A stretch of 64,000 nt of DNA. Source: Hominenteromicrobium mulieris. GTDB taxonomy: Bacteria; Bacillota; Clostridia; Oscillospirales; Acutalibacteraceae. The number at the start of each line of letters is the position of its first letter. The first letter of the stretch is position 1. The translations under genes and the position numbers were made by a program. Positions 32,976 through 41,928 of this stretch are shown one piece after another. Location: NCBI RefSeq assembly GCF_020687165.1, contig NZ_JAJEQC010000002.1; one strand, 5' to 3'. The notes beneath the pieces were generated by a model. The model saw only the letters and a list, made by a program, of their open reading frames with translations, had not been told where the DNA came from and did no database searches.

Positions 32976-34022
32976 TTATTCTGCCATGATGGACGCAATG
33001 TCTTTGCAGAGTGCGTCCACGTTTTCGTCCGTCGTCGCCCAGCTTGTACAAAGGCGGACGGCGCTGTGTGTTTCGTCCACGCGCGCCCAATAGGAATACT
33101 TATACTTTTCCGCGAGCTTTTCGAGCGCAGTATCCGGGAAAATGGGGAACTGCTGGTTCGTCGGCGAGGGGGCAAAGAACGCGCAGCCCGCGTCTTCGCA
33201 CGCTTTTGCAATGCGCTTTGCCTGCCGCACGGCTTTTTCGCTGATCTTGAAATAAAGATCGTCCGTGAAAAGCTCGTCAAACTGAATACCAAGCAGACGG
33301 CCCTTAGCCAGCATGCCGCCGCGCTGCTTGATGTGGTAGCGGAAATCCGTTTTGAGCGCCGGGTTCGTGATTACGACCGCTTCGCCGAACAAAGCACCGA
33401 CCTTCGTGCCGCCGATGTAGAAGACATCGGAAAGCGCGCAGAGATCCGCGAGCGTCACGTCATTTTCGGGAGCCGTCAGGCCGTAGCCGAGACGTGCGCC
33501 GTCAATAAAGAGGTACAGCCCGCAGCGCGTGCAGACATCGTGCAGGGCGGTCAGCTCCGCTTTGGAATATAACCCGCCGTTTTCCGTGGGCAGGGAGATG
33601 TAAACGAGCTTCGGCTGCACCATGTGCTCAAACGAGGCATCGTTCACGTGCGCCAGATAGGCGTTTTCCACCTGTTCTGCGGTGATCTTGCCGTCCGGGG
33701 TGGAGGACAGGGGCAGCACTTTGTGACCTGTTGCTTCCACCGCGCCGGTCTCGTGCACGTTGATGTGTCCGGTGTCCGCACTCAGCGCACCCTGGTGCGG
33801 GCGAAGAATCGCTGCAATAACGGTGGCATTTGTCTGCGTGCCGCCGACGAGAAAATGCACGTCCACGTCCTCGCGACCGCATGCTTTGCGGATCTTCGCG
33901 CGCGCCAAATCGCAAATTTCGTCCTCGCCGTAGCCGACAGTCTGCATCATATTCGTTTCACAAAGGCGCTTTAAAATGTTCGGGTGGCAGCCTTCGGTGT
34001 AATCACAGTTAAAGTAAATCAA
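32976..34022 (-). CDS. ltaE: Low-specificity L-threonine aldolase (beta-eliminating lyase family)
   Basis: A PLP enzyme of fold type I that cleaves threonine or allo-threonine to glycine and acetaldehyde. The 348-residue protein begins IYFNCDYTEGCHP, holds GGTQTN near 60, FIDGARLGYG near 175 (PLP Asp), and the Schiff-base Lys in GGTKVGALFGE near 207. The frame is open to 34169, but that extension contains the promoter. TTG 34022 has GGAAGGAAG 7 bases upstream and is chosen. A general aromatic or beta-eliminating lyase is a less likely alternative. Confidence 0.85.
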   Translation of the reverse strand: MIYFNCDYTEGCHPNILKRLCETNMMQTVGYGEDEICDLARAKIRKACGREDVDVHFLVGGTQTNATVIAAILRPHQGALSADTGHINVHETGAVEATGHKVLPLSSTPDGKITAEQVENAYLAHVNDASFEHMVQPKLVYISLPTENGGLYSKAELTALHDVCTRCGLYLFIDGARLGYGLTAPENDVTLADLCALSDVFYIGGTKVGALFGEAVVITNPALKTDFRYHIKQRGGMLAKGRLLGIQFDELFTDDLYFKISEKAVRQAKRIAKACEDAGCAFFAPSPTNQQFPIFPDTALEKLAEKYKYSYWARVDETHSAVRLCTSWATTDENVDALCKDIASIMAE

Positions 34023-34136
34023 AATTTCGCTTCCTTCCGTATCCCGCCGCACAGAGAAAATCTCCGCCGAACGGAACTGAATGCAAGCACAGACGAGTGA
34101 GCTTGCAAAAATACACCCGTTTGTGCTATACGAATA

Positions 34137-34165
34137 AATATACCATGCAAAACTGGGTTTGTAAA
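34137..34165 (-). promoter_or_regulatory. Sigma-A promoter of the threonine aldolase operon
   Basis: On the minus strand TTTACA (34160-34165) and TATATT (34137-34142) have a 17-base spacer. The region 34166-34348 has no gene; it contains an ATACGCC...GGCGTAT dyad near 34280-34296. Confidence 0.78.
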
Positions 34166-34348
34166 GCATACGTTATGCAAAAATCATGGGCTTTGTTTTT
34201 GGCGATGTATGTTGTGCGCAAAATTGCCCACAGAGCGATAACATCAGGCGCAAGCCCAATAGCACAGTGAAGCCAAACCATACGCCGCAGGCGTATAGCA
34301 TTGCGGCGCAAAGTGCCGAAAACGGGTGCATTTTTACGGCGAAAATGC

Positions 34349-34377
34349 TTGACAAAGCGAGGCGGCTATTGTATAAT
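34349..34377 (+). promoter_or_regulatory. Perfect-consensus promoter of the ylxM-ffh operon
   Basis: TTGACA (34349-34354) and TATAAT (34372-34377) are separated by 17 bases, 73 bases before ylxM. Confidence 0.92.
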
Positions 34378-34449
34378 ACAAAGGCTGTAAAGAAAAAAAC
34401 TTTACAGCAGGGCGCTTGAAATTGGAAACGCCCGGAAACGGAGCGAACT

Positions 34450-34812
34450 ATGGCAAAGGATCTGCGCATCACGTTCCTGCTGGATTTTTACGGCGACATG
34501 CTCACCGAAAAGCAGCGCGAGGTCGTGGAATGCTATTATAACGAAGACCTTTCTTTAGCGGAGATTGCAGAGGAGAAGGGCATCACGCGGCAGGGCGTGC
34601 GCGACGGCATCAAGCGCGCCGAACAGCAGCTTCTTGAAATGGAAGAACGGCTGGGTCTTGCAAAGCGCTTCCGCAGCGTGCAGGAAGAACTGACGCAGAT
34701 CTGCGACCACGCGTTACAGATCGAAGCGGAAAACGAAAAGAACGGCGGCGACCCGGTTATTCGGCAGAACGTGGAGAGCATTTTGCGCTCCGCAAAGAAG
34801 CTGACGGACTGA
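34450..34812 (+). CDS. ylxM: YlxM family HTH protein (SRP operon)
   Basis: A 120-residue protein of the UPF0122/YlxM family, related to sigma-70 region 4. The helix-turn-helix spans about residues 18-58 (MLTEKQREVVECYYNEDLS, then IAEEKGITRQGVRDGIKRAE). YlxM is encoded with Ffh in Gram-positive bacteria and is associated with the signal recognition particle. CGGAGC lies weakly before the ATG. It is 27 bases before ffh. Confidence 0.92.
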   Translation: MAKDLRITFLLDFYGDMLTEKQREVVECYYNEDLSLAEIAEEKGITRQGVRDGIKRAEQQLLEMEERLGLAKRFRSVQEELTQICDHALQIEAENEKNGGDPVIRQNVESILRSAKKLTD

Positions 34813-34839
34813 GCGGCGCGGCTCTGAAAGGATTTTTAC

Positions 34840-36216
34840 ATGGCGTTTGAAGGTCTTGCCGATAAGCTCGGCAACGCGTTTAAAAAGTTAAAAAGCAAAG
34901 GCAAGCTGACGGAAAGCGACGTTAAGGAGGCCATGCGCGAGGTGCGTTTGGCGCTTCTCGAAGCCGACGTCAACTACAAGGTCGCAAAGGACTTTACCGC
35001 GCGCATTACGGAACGTGCCGTGGGCGAGGACGTTATGGAAAGCCTCACCCCCGCGCAGATGGTCATCAAGATCGTCAACGAAGAGCTGACGGCTTTGATG
35101 GGCGGCAGCGAAGAGCGGCTGAAAATGCCCGCGCACCCGCCGGCTGTCATCATGATGTGCGGCTTGCAGGGTGCCGGTAAAACGACGCACAGCGCAAAGC
35201 TTGCGAAAATGCTGAAAAGCCGCGGTAGCCGTCCGTTGCTCGTTGCAGGCGATATTTACCGCCCGGCGGCAATCAAGCAGTTACAGGTCGTGGGCGCACA
35301 GGCCGGCGTACCCGTCTTTGAGATGGGCACCGAAGACCCGGTGAAGATCGCGCAGGCGGCCGTTCGCCACGCGCGCGACTACGGCAACGATTATGTCATC
35401 ATCGATACCGCAGGCCGTCTGCAGATCGATGAAGCGCTCATGAATGAGCTGAAAAATATAAAAGAAGCGGTGAACCCCACGGACATTCTGCTCGTGGTGG
35501 ACGCCATGACCGGCCAGGAGGCCGTGAACGTCGCAAAGTCGTTTGATGATCTGCTCGACATCACGGGCGTGATTTTAACAAAGCTCGACGGCGATACCCG
35601 CGGCGGTGCGGCACTTTCCGTTAAGGCCATCACCGGCAAGCCCATCAAGTTCGCCGGCACGGGCGAAAAGATTGACGACCTCGAGGTTTTCCACCCCGAC
35701 CGTATGGCGAGCCGTATCCTCGGCATGGGCGATGTGCTGTCCCTCATCGAAGACGCGCAGGCGAAAATCGATGAAAAGTCCGCGGCGCGCACCGCAGAGC
35801 GCATGATGCAGAACAAGATGGACTTCAACGACCTCTTGGAGCAGTTCCGGCAGGTGAAGAAGATGGGCCCGTTAAAGGGCATCCTCTCGAAATTGCCCGG
35901 CATCAACAGCTCGAAGCTCGATGAAATGGACATTGACGACCGCATTATGGACCGCAACGCGGCGATCATCCTTTCCATGACCCCCGAAGAACGCGCAAAG
36001 CCGGAGCTTTTGCAGGCCTCCCGCAAGCGCCGCATCGCGGCAGGCTGCGGCATGAAGGTGGAAGACGTCAACCGTCTTTGCAACCAGCTCAAGCAGATGC
36101 AGAAGCTGATGAAGCAGTTCGGCGGCAAAAAGGGCAAGAAAATGATGGCGCGTATGGGCGGCATGGGCGGTTTCGGCGGCCCGGATATGGGTGGCATGGG
36201 CGGCTTCCCAATGTAA
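34840..36216 (+). CDS. ffh: Signal recognition particle protein Ffh
   Basis: The SRP54 GTPase that binds signal sequences and 4.5S/6S-type SRP RNA and targets ribosomes to the membrane. The 458-residue protein has the N domain, the G domain with GLQGAGKTT near 107, DTAGR near 190 and TKLDGD near 247, and the Met-rich M domain from about 300. The tail ends in a Gly-Met repeat (GGMGGFGG). AAAGGA lies upstream of the ATG. Confidence 0.97.
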   Translation: MAFEGLADKLGNAFKKLKSKGKLTESDVKEAMREVRLALLEADVNYKVAKDFTARITERAVGEDVMESLTPAQMVIKIVNEELTALMGGSEERLKMPAHPPAVIMMCGLQGAGKTTHSAKLAKMLKSRGSRPLLVAGDIYRPAAIKQLQVVGAQAGVPVFEMGTEDPVKIAQAAVRHARDYGNDYVIIDTAGRLQIDEALMNELKNIKEAVNPTDILLVVDAMTGQEAVNVAKSFDDLLDITGVILTKLDGDTRGGAALSVKAITGKPIKFAGTGEKIDDLEVFHPDRMASRILGMGDVLSLIEDAQAKIDEKSAARTAERMMQNKMDFNDLLEQFRQVKKMGPLKGILSKLPGINSSKLDEMDIDDRIMDRNAAIILSMTPEERAKPELLQASRKRRIAAGCGMKVEDVNRLCNQLKQMQKLMKQFGGKKGKKMMARMGGMGGFGGPDMGGMGGFPM

Positions 36217-36339
36217 ATGCGATAAAGAAACGAACTTCATTTGTTTCTGACGCAAGACGTATATTTGAATTGTAAATATTGCCGACGAATCGTTGGTTAA
36301 TAGATAAAACTTATTTTTTATAATATGGAGGAAATTACC

Positions 36340-36579
36340 ATGGTTAAGATCAGACTTCGCAGAATGGGTGCTAAGAAGGCTCCTTTCTACCGCATCGTTG
36401 TTGCAGATTCCCGTTACCCGAGAGACGGCCGTTTCATTGAGGAAATCGGCTACTACAACCCGATGGAAGAGCCGAGCGTTGTAAAGGTTGATCCGGAAAA
36501 GGCAAAGGCTTGGATGGAAAAGGGCGCACAGCCGACCGATACCGTTAAGGCACTGTTCAAGAAGCACGGTGTTATCTGA
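36340..36579 (+). CDS. rpsP: 30S ribosomal protein S16
   Basis: The 79-residue protein has the typical start VKIRLRRMGAKKAPFYRIV and DSRYPRDGRFIEEIGYYNP. The ATG at 36340 follows GGAGGAAATTACC; an earlier in-frame ATG overlaps that ribosome binding site and is not used. Codon use is that of a highly expressed gene. Confidence 0.97.
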   Translation: MVKIRLRRMGAKKAPFYRIVVADSRYPRDGRFIEEIGYYNPMEEPSVVKVDPEKAKAWMEKGAQPTDTVKALFKKHGVI

Positions 36580-36614
36580 TTGCCCGTCTTCTCGTTTGAG
36601 AAAGGAACAATCTT

Positions 36615-36848
36615 ATGCAGGAATTACTGAAAATCATCGCGCAGGGTCTTGTTGAAAAGCCGGAAGAGGTTTCCGTTACACTCGATGAGCCCAAGGAAGA
36701 CGGTTCCGTCGTCTATCATCTTCACGTTGCGGAAGAGGACATGGGCAGAGTAATCGGCAAGCAGGGCCGCATTGCGAAAGCGATTCGCGTTGTTATGCGT
36801 GCCGCAGCAACACGCAGCAGCGAAAAGGTCGTTGTTGAGATCGATTGA
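36615..36848 (+). CDS. khpA: KH domain RNA-binding protein KhpA
   Basis: A 77-residue single KH domain protein (YlqC family). The RNA-binding loop is GRVIGKQGRIAKAI near residues 47-60. KhpA acts with KhpB/Jag in Firmicutes and affects cell division and RNA regulation. GAGAAAGG lies before the ATG. Its position between rpsP and rimM is conserved. Confidence 0.94.
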   Translation: MQELLKIIAQGLVEKPEEVSVTLDEPKEDGSVVYHLHVAEEDMGRVIGKQGRIAKAIRVVMRAAATRSSEKVVVEID

Positions 36849-36857
36849 TCGAAAGAG

Positions 36858-36885
36858 GGACGCACGGGCTTCGTGCGTCCTTTTT
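36858..36885 (+). terminator. Terminator between khpA and rimM
   Basis: GGACGCACG (36858-36866) pairs perfectly with CGTGCGTCC (36872-36880), then five T. It probably reduces rimM-trmD expression relative to rpsP. Confidence 0.88.
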
Positions 36886-36934
36886 ATATTAAAAGAGAGG
36901 AAGGCTTTCGCTGCGGCAGAGCCGAGGAAAACAC

Positions 36935-37492
36935 ATGAAAAAGCAATTTCTGGAAGCGGGAAGGATCGTGGGTACGCACGGCGTACGCGGCGAAATGCGC
37001 GTGGAACCGTGGTGCGATTCCGCCGATTTTCTGAAAAAAGTGAAGACCCTGTATTTTGACGGCGGCAAAACGGATGCCGGGCTCCTATCTTCCCGCGTAC
37101 ACAAAAGCCTTTTGCTGGTGCGCTTAAAGGGCGTGGAAAGCGCCACACAGGCCGACCTGTACAGGGGCAAAATTCTATATCTTGACCGAAACGACGTGCG
37201 CCTGCCGAAAAACCGCTACTTCGTGGAAGATCTCATCGGCCTTCATGTCATCGATGACGCAACGGGCGCGGAATACGGCACGGTGCAGGACGTTTTCGAG
37301 ACCGGTGCGAACAACGTGTACCGCATTGTAAACGGCGTGGGCGAGGAATTTCTGTTCCCCGCCGTGGACGCCATGATCGCGAAGACGGACATTGAAAGCG
37401 GAAAGCTGTTTGTAAAGCCCATTCCGGGTATTTTCGGCGACGGCGCGGAGACCGTGCCCGTAAGCGCCGGGGAGGCAGCGGATGCGGATTGA
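36935..37492 (+). CDS. rimM: Ribosome maturation factor RimM
   Basis: A 16S processing factor that binds S19 in pre-30S particles. The 185-residue protein has the RimM N-domain start (AGRIVGTHGVRGEMRVEPW near 8-26) and the PRC-barrel half with YFVEDLIGLHV near 95 and VNGVGEEFLFPAVD near 135. The last 11 bases overlap trmD. Confidence 0.94.
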   Translation: MKKQFLEAGRIVGTHGVRGEMRVEPWCDSADFLKKVKTLYFDGGKTDAGLLSSRVHKSLLLVRLKGVESATQADLYRGKILYLDRNDVRLPKNRYFVEDLIGLHVIDDATGAEYGTVQDVFETGANNVYRIVNGVGEEFLFPAVDAMIAKTDIESGKLFVKPIPGIFGDGAETVPVSAGEAADAD

Positions 37493-38204
37493 TATTGTGA
37501 CACTTTTCCCCGAAATGTGCGAGAATATTTTGAACGAGAGCATCATCGGCCGTGCGCGCGCACGCGGGTATTTGCAGGTGTGCTGTCACCAGCTGCGCGA
37601 CCATGGTGAGGGCGTGCACAAGCGCGTGGACGACTGCACGTTCGGCGGCGGAAAGGGCATGCTTTTGATGGCGCAGCCCATAGCGAAGGCGTTTGACGAG
37701 ATCATCGAACAAACCGCCGTGCGCCCGCATATTGTGTATATGTCCCCCCGCGGACGGGTCTTAGACCAGGAAAAAGTGAAGGAGCTCGCCAAAAACGAGA
37801 ATATCATCGTGCTTTGCGGGCATTATGAGGGTGTGGATGAGCGCGTTTTGGAGGAATACGACGTGGAGGAAATCTCCATCGGCGATTTTGTCCTGACGGG
37901 CGGCGAGCTGCCCGCCGTAATCCTCACCGATGCCGTGGCGCGCATGCTGCCCGGCGTGCTTTCCGAAGACGTGTGCTTTGAGGAAGAAAGCCATTATGAC
38001 GGGCTTTTGGAATATCCGCAGTATACCCGTCCCTCTGCTTGGCGCGGCAGAGAGGTGCCGCAGGTGCTTTTAAACGGCCACCACGAAAAAATCAAAAAAT
38101 GGCGGCGCGAACAATCTTTGAAGGTCACGCAGAAAGCCCGCCCGGACCTCTTTGAAAAAGCTGAGCTGACTGCGGAAGAAAAACGCGCTTTCGGCAGAAA
38201 ATAA
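37482..38204 (+). CDS. trmD: tRNA (guanine37-N1)-methyltransferase
   Basis: It methylates G37 of tRNAs that read CNN codons, using SAM in a SPOUT knot. The 240-residue enzyme starts MRIDIVTLFPEM and contains FGGGKGMLL near 65, LCGHYEGVDER near 113, SIGDFVLTGGE near 135 and YPQYTRPSAW near 185. GGGGAGG lies inside rimM before the ATG. The usual next gene, rplS, is absent here. Confidence 0.96.
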   Translation: MRIDIVTLFPEMCENILNESIIGRARARGYLQVCCHQLRDHGEGVHKRVDDCTFGGGKGMLLMAQPIAKAFDEIIEQTAVRPHIVYMSPRGRVLDQEKVKELAKNENIIVLCGHYEGVDERVLEEYDVEEISIGDFVLTGGELPAVILTDAVARMLPGVLSEDVCFEEESHYDGLLEYPQYTRPSAWRGREVPQVLLNGHHEKIKKWRREQSLKVTQKARPDLFEKAELTAEEKRAFGRK

Positions 38205-38336
38205 GCGGATTTTAGGAATGTTTAACCCTCTGTGACGAACTGATTTTACGAAATGTTTTCAACAAGCAGAGCAAAATGCACAAACACGGATCGTTTCATA
38301 GCGATATGCCACGGGCATATATCCAAAAATGGGGTA

Positions 38337-38370
38337 CCCCGCTTGACGGGGGGACAAATTATGCTATAAT
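38337..38370 (+). promoter_or_regulatory. Promoter of the HPr gene, -35 within a hairpin
   Basis: TTGACG (38343-38348) and TATAAT (38365-38370) have a 16-base spacer. CCCCG-CTTGA-CGGGG (38337-38351) places the -35 in a short dyad. A second dyad (ATATGCC-ACG-GGCATAT) lies upstream near 38304-38320. Confidence 0.7.
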
Positions 38371-38455
38371 AACTTATATTGAAGCATTTTGAGCTTTAGA
38401 ATCATGTTTGACATTCAGAGTATGTAATGCATTACTTACAGGAGAGTGAATCGCA

Positions 38456-38722
38456 ATGTGTGTTAAGAAGGACGTTTTGGTTCAGAATCAGGTTGGTCTC
38501 CATGCAAGACCGGCAACTTTCTTCATCCAGAAGGCAAACGAGTTTAAGTCTTCCATCTGGGTTGAAAAGGATGAGCGCCGCGTAAACGCAAAGAGCCTGC
38601 TGGGCGTTCTGTCTCTGGGCATCGTCGGCGGTACGTCGATCGACATCATCGCTGATGGTTCCGACGAGCAGGAAGCTGTTGACAGCCTCGTGGCTCTTGT
38701 TGAATCCGGCTTTGCCGAATAA
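38456..38722 (+). CDS. ptsH: HPr family phosphocarrier protein
   Basis: An 88-residue HPr-like protein. The active His lies in VGLHARPA near residue 17, and the Ser of NAKSLLGVLSLG near 49 is at the site phosphorylated by HPr kinase. HPr passes phosphate from enzyme I to sugar-specific PTS proteins, and Ser-phosphorylated HPr acts with CcpA. There are no PTS genes nearby, so a regulatory Crh-like role cannot be excluded, although the active His is present. AGGAGAG precedes the ATG. Confidence 0.9.
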   Translation: MCVKKDVLVQNQVGLHARPATFFIQKANEFKSSIWVEKDERRVNAKSLLGVLSLGIVGGTSIDIIADGSDEQEAVDSLVALVESGFAE

Positions 38723-38741
38723 TTTCAGCTTGTCAAAACGG

Positions 38742-38778
38742 CGCCTATCGGAGCATTTCCGGTAGGCGTTTCTTCTTT
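38742..38778 (+). terminator. Terminator after the HPr gene
   Basis: CGCCTATCGG (38742-38751) pairs with CCGGTAGGCG (38759-38768) with one mismatch and is followed by a T-rich tail. Confidence 0.75.
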
Positions 38779-38815
38779 CTCAGTCGCTTAGTGACTGAGC
38801 CGCATGGAGGTGCGC

Positions 38816-40681
38816 ATGGTACAGCTTACGGAAGAAAAAATGGCGCATATCAAAGAGCTGCGCAAAAAGGCGATGAAGCTGCCGCTTCACCCGGGCGTGT
38901 ACATCATGCACAGCCGCGATGATACCATCATCTACATCGGCAAGGCGAAAGCGCTTAAAAACCGTGTCAGCCAGTATTTCGGCTCGGATAAAAACCATAA
39001 TGAAAAGGTGCGCCGCATGGTCTCGAATGTCGAGTATTTCGAGTATATTCTGACGGACAGCGAGTTTGAAGCGCTCATTTTGGAAAGCAGTTTAATCAAG
39101 CAGCACCAGCCGAAGTACAACATCCTCTTAAAGGACGATAAGGGGTACAGTTATATTAAGGTGACAGCGGGCGACTGGCCGCGCATTTCGGAGACGAAGC
39201 AGGTCCTGAATGACGGCGCAAAGTATATCGGCCCATACCTTTCCGCGTGGACAATCAAGGACACCGTGGAGGAGGCGCGGAAGATTTTTCGTCTGCCGTC
39301 CTGCACGCGCAAATTCCCGCAGGAGATCGGCCGCGGCCGCCCGTGCCTCAACTACTACATCAAGCAGTGCTGTGCCCCATGCCGCGGGCACGTGAGCCAA
39401 AAGGAATACAACGAGGCCGTGCAGGAGGCGCTTGATTTCATCCGTGGCGGCACAAGCGATTCCGTGCGCACGCTGACGGAGAAAATGAACGAGGCGGCTG
39501 AAAATCTCGATTTTGAGCTTGCCGCGCGCATCCGTGACCGTATTACGGCCATCAACAAGCTGAAAGAGCGCCAAAAGGTTGTCGCAAGCCGCGTGCCGGA
39601 ACAGGACGTCATCGCGCTCGTGCTCGGCGGCGAAAAGGTGAGCATTCAGGTGTTCCGCTTTGCGGGCGGCAGACTGTATGACCGCGAATCGTTTTTATTA
39701 AACGCCGACGACGAGCCGGAGCAGATCCGCAGCGAATTTGTCATGCAATATTATTCGATGCGCGATAAGATCCCGCCCGTCATCACGATAGACGGCCCCG
39801 TCAACGACGACGGCGTCCTTGAAGAATGGCTGACGAAAAAGGCGGAGCGCCGCGTGAAGTTCCACATTCCGCAAAAGGGCGAACAGAAGCAGCTTGTGGA
39901 AATGTGCCGCACGAACGCCGCGGAAGCGCTTGCGCAGGCTATGGGCCGCGCCACGGGCCGTGAGACCTCCGCGCTCGATGAACTGCGCCAGCTCTTAAAC
40001 CTGCCCAAAACGCCGGAATATATTGAATCCTACGATATTTCAAACCTTGCGGGCGGCGAGAACGTTGCGGGTATGATCGTGTTTGAAAACGGCCGCCCGC
40101 TGAAAAGCGCGTATCGCAAGTTTAAAATCAAGACTGTCGTCGGACAGGACGACTACGGCAGCATGCGCGAGGTCATCCGCCGCCGTTTTGAAGAATACCG
40201 CGCCGCCGATAAGCCCGAGGGCTTCGGCAGACTGCCCGACCTCATTCTGCTCGACGGCGGCAAAGGACACGTGGGCGCCATACGTCCGCTTCTGCGCGAA
40301 ATGGGCATCGACGTGCCGGTATACGGCATGGTAAAGGACGATAAGCACCGCACGCGCGCTATCACGGAGGACGGCGGCGAAATCGCCATTCAGTCTACCC
40401 GCGCGGTGTTCACGCTGGTGTCGAGCATTCAGGACGAGGTGCACCGCTTTGCCATCGGCTACCACCGCCAGCAGCGCAAAAAGGCGACCATCTCCACCAC
40501 GCTCACGTCCATTCCGGGCATCGGCGAAACGCGCGCCAAAGCGCTGATGAAGCACTTTACAACCATACGCGCCGTCAGCGAGGCGACGGAGGAAATGCTG
40601 GAGGAAACGCCCGGCATGAACGCCCCTGCCGCCCGCGCCGTCTACCGTTATTTCCACAGCGAAGAAAACGACGGGGAATAA
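38816..40681 (+). CDS. uvrC: Excinuclease ABC subunit C
   Basis: It makes both incisions in nucleotide excision repair. The 621-residue protein has the GIY-YIG nuclease (PGVYIMHSRDDTIIYIGKA near 21-40), the UVR motif near 205-230, the RNase H-like C-terminal nuclease with DLILLDGGKGH near 470, and tandem helix-hairpin-helix motifs at the end (LTSIPGIGETRAKALMKHF). The ATG at 38816 is used because GGAGG lies 5 bases upstream; the ATG at 38804 overlaps that site. Confidence 0.95.
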   Translation: MVQLTEEKMAHIKELRKKAMKLPLHPGVYIMHSRDDTIIYIGKAKALKNRVSQYFGSDKNHNEKVRRMVSNVEYFEYILTDSEFEALILESSLIKQHQPKYNILLKDDKGYSYIKVTAGDWPRISETKQVLNDGAKYIGPYLSAWTIKDTVEEARKIFRLPSCTRKFPQEIGRGRPCLNYYIKQCCAPCRGHVSQKEYNEAVQEALDFIRGGTSDSVRTLTEKMNEAAENLDFELAARIRDRITAINKLKERQKVVASRVPEQDVIALVLGGEKVSIQVFRFAGGRLYDRESFLLNADDEPEQIRSEFVMQYYSMRDKIPPVITIDGPVNDDGVLEEWLTKKAERRVKFHIPQKGEQKQLVEMCRTNAAEALAQAMGRATGRETSALDELRQLLNLPKTPEYIESYDISNLAGGENVAGMIVFENGRPLKSAYRKFKIKTVVGQDDYGSMREVIRRRFEEYRAADKPEGFGRLPDLILLDGGKGHVGAIRPLLREMGIDVPVYGMVKDDKHRTRAITEDGGEIAIQSTRAVFTLVSSIQDEVHRFAIGYHRQQRKKATISTTLTSIPGIGETRAKALMKHFTTIRAVSEATEEMLEETPGMNAPAARAVYRYFHSEENDGE

Positions 40682-40734
40682 CGTTGTTCCTGCGTATTTT
40701 TCGACGTTTCTCTGCAAAAACTGTGCAAAAACGG

Positions 40735-40763
40735 TTGACATATTTCTATTCAAATGAGATAAT
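40735..40763 (+). promoter_or_regulatory. Sigma-A promoter of rsmD-coaD
   Basis: Consensus TTGACA (40735-40740) and GATAAT (40758-40763) have a 17-base spacer. Confidence 0.8.
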
Positions 40764-40836
40764 AGCTTGAAGTGTGTCCGTACATGTTTTTTAGATTTCG
40801 GACACGGACTTCCAAAAGAGAAAGGAGTGTTCGGCT

Positions 40837-41382
40837 GTGCGTATCATAACCGGTTCCCGCCGAGGCAGAAAATTGAAAACGCTCCCGGGCGATGCTGTGC
40901 GTCCCACGCCGGACCGCGTAAAAGAGGCGCTTTTCAACATTTTGCAGTTTGATCTGGAGGGCCGCGTGTTTCTCGACCTGTTTGCGGGCTCCGGCCAGAT
41001 CGGTCTCGAGGCGCTCAGCCGCGGCGCAAAGCGCGCTGTGTTCGTAGACAGCGCCAAGGCATCCTGCGGCGTCGTGCTGGAGAACATTCACACCACAGGG
41101 TTTGAAAACGAAGCGCAGGTGATGAACGCGGAGTATGCTTCGTATCTGCTGCGCTGCACCGAGACCTTCGACATCGCGTTTCTCGACCCGCCGTACCGCA
41201 CGGGCACGCTCACAAAGGCGCTCCTTGCGGTCACGCCGCACATGAACCGCGGCGGCATCGTGATCTGCGAGCACCCCACGGACGAAGAGCTGCCGGAGAC
41301 GGCGGGGGAATTCGTGCGCGTGCGCGACTACCGTTACGGAAAAATCTTGCTGACCGCGTATCGCCATCAAAGCATGGTGTAA
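40837..41382 (+). CDS. rsmD: 16S rRNA (guanine966-N2)-methyltransferase
   Basis: A 181-residue SAM-dependent methyltransferase. The start MRIITGSRRGRKL, the SAM loop FLDLFAGSGQIGLEALSRG near 45-63 and the catalytic DPPY near 113 are those of RsmD. The start is GTG with AAAGGAG 9 bases upstream. It precedes coaD by 23 bases, a very common pair. Confidence 0.94.
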   Translation: MRIITGSRRGRKLKTLPGDAVRPTPDRVKEALFNILQFDLEGRVFLDLFAGSGQIGLEALSRGAKRAVFVDSAKASCGVVLENIHTTGFENEAQVMNAEYASYLLRCTETFDIAFLDPPYRTGTLTKALLAVTPHMNRGGIVICEHPTDEELPETAGEFVRVRDYRYGKILLTAYRHQSMV

Positions 41383-41405
41383 GCGCAAAAAAAGGCGGTA
41401 TATCA

Positions 41406-41894
41406 ATGAGAATAGGGATTTGTCCGGGCAGCTTTGACCCGGTCACGCTGGGACACATGGACATCATCTCCCGTGCGTGCAAAATTTTCGACAAAGTCAT
41501 CGTCGCGGTGCCGGTAAACCCGGATAAGCGCGCGAGCTTTACGGTGGAGGAGCGCATGGAAATGCTGCGCACCGTCACGGCCGATATGGAAAATGTAGAG
41601 GTAGACTGCGTGCGCGGTCTTTTGGCGGATTACGCAAGCGAAAAGCATGCGGCTGCCATTGTGAAGGGTCTGCGCGCAATCTCCGACTTTGAATATGAAT
41701 TTCAGATGGCGCTCACCAATAAAAAGCTGAACCCGGAGTTTGAAACGCTGTTCCTGCCGACCAGCATCGAGCACATGTTTCTCAGCTCCAGCATGGTCAA
41801 GCAGATTGCGGGCTTCGGCGGCGATATTTCCCATTTTGTGCCCGAGTGCCTTTTAGAGAAAATAAATCAGAGACTTTGCCGCACGGCAGACTGA
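41406..41894 (+). CDS. coaD: Phosphopantetheine adenylyltransferase
   Basis: It catalyses the penultimate step of coenzyme A synthesis. The 162-residue protein has CPGSFDPVTLGHMDII near residues 6-21 with the TxGH nucleotidyl-transfer motif, KGLRAISDFEYEFQMA near 87-102, and SSSMVKQIA near 127. The length is typical. Confidence 0.96.
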   Translation: MRIGICPGSFDPVTLGHMDIISRACKIFDKVIVAVPVNPDKRASFTVEERMEMLRTVTADMENVEVDCVRGLLADYASEKHAAAIVKGLRAISDFEYEFQMALTNKKLNPEFETLFLPTSIEHMFLSSSMVKQIAGFGGDISHFVPECLLEKINQRLCRTAD

Positions 41895-41928
41895 ATGCGG
41901 CTAAAAATACGAAAGGAATGGATTTTTT

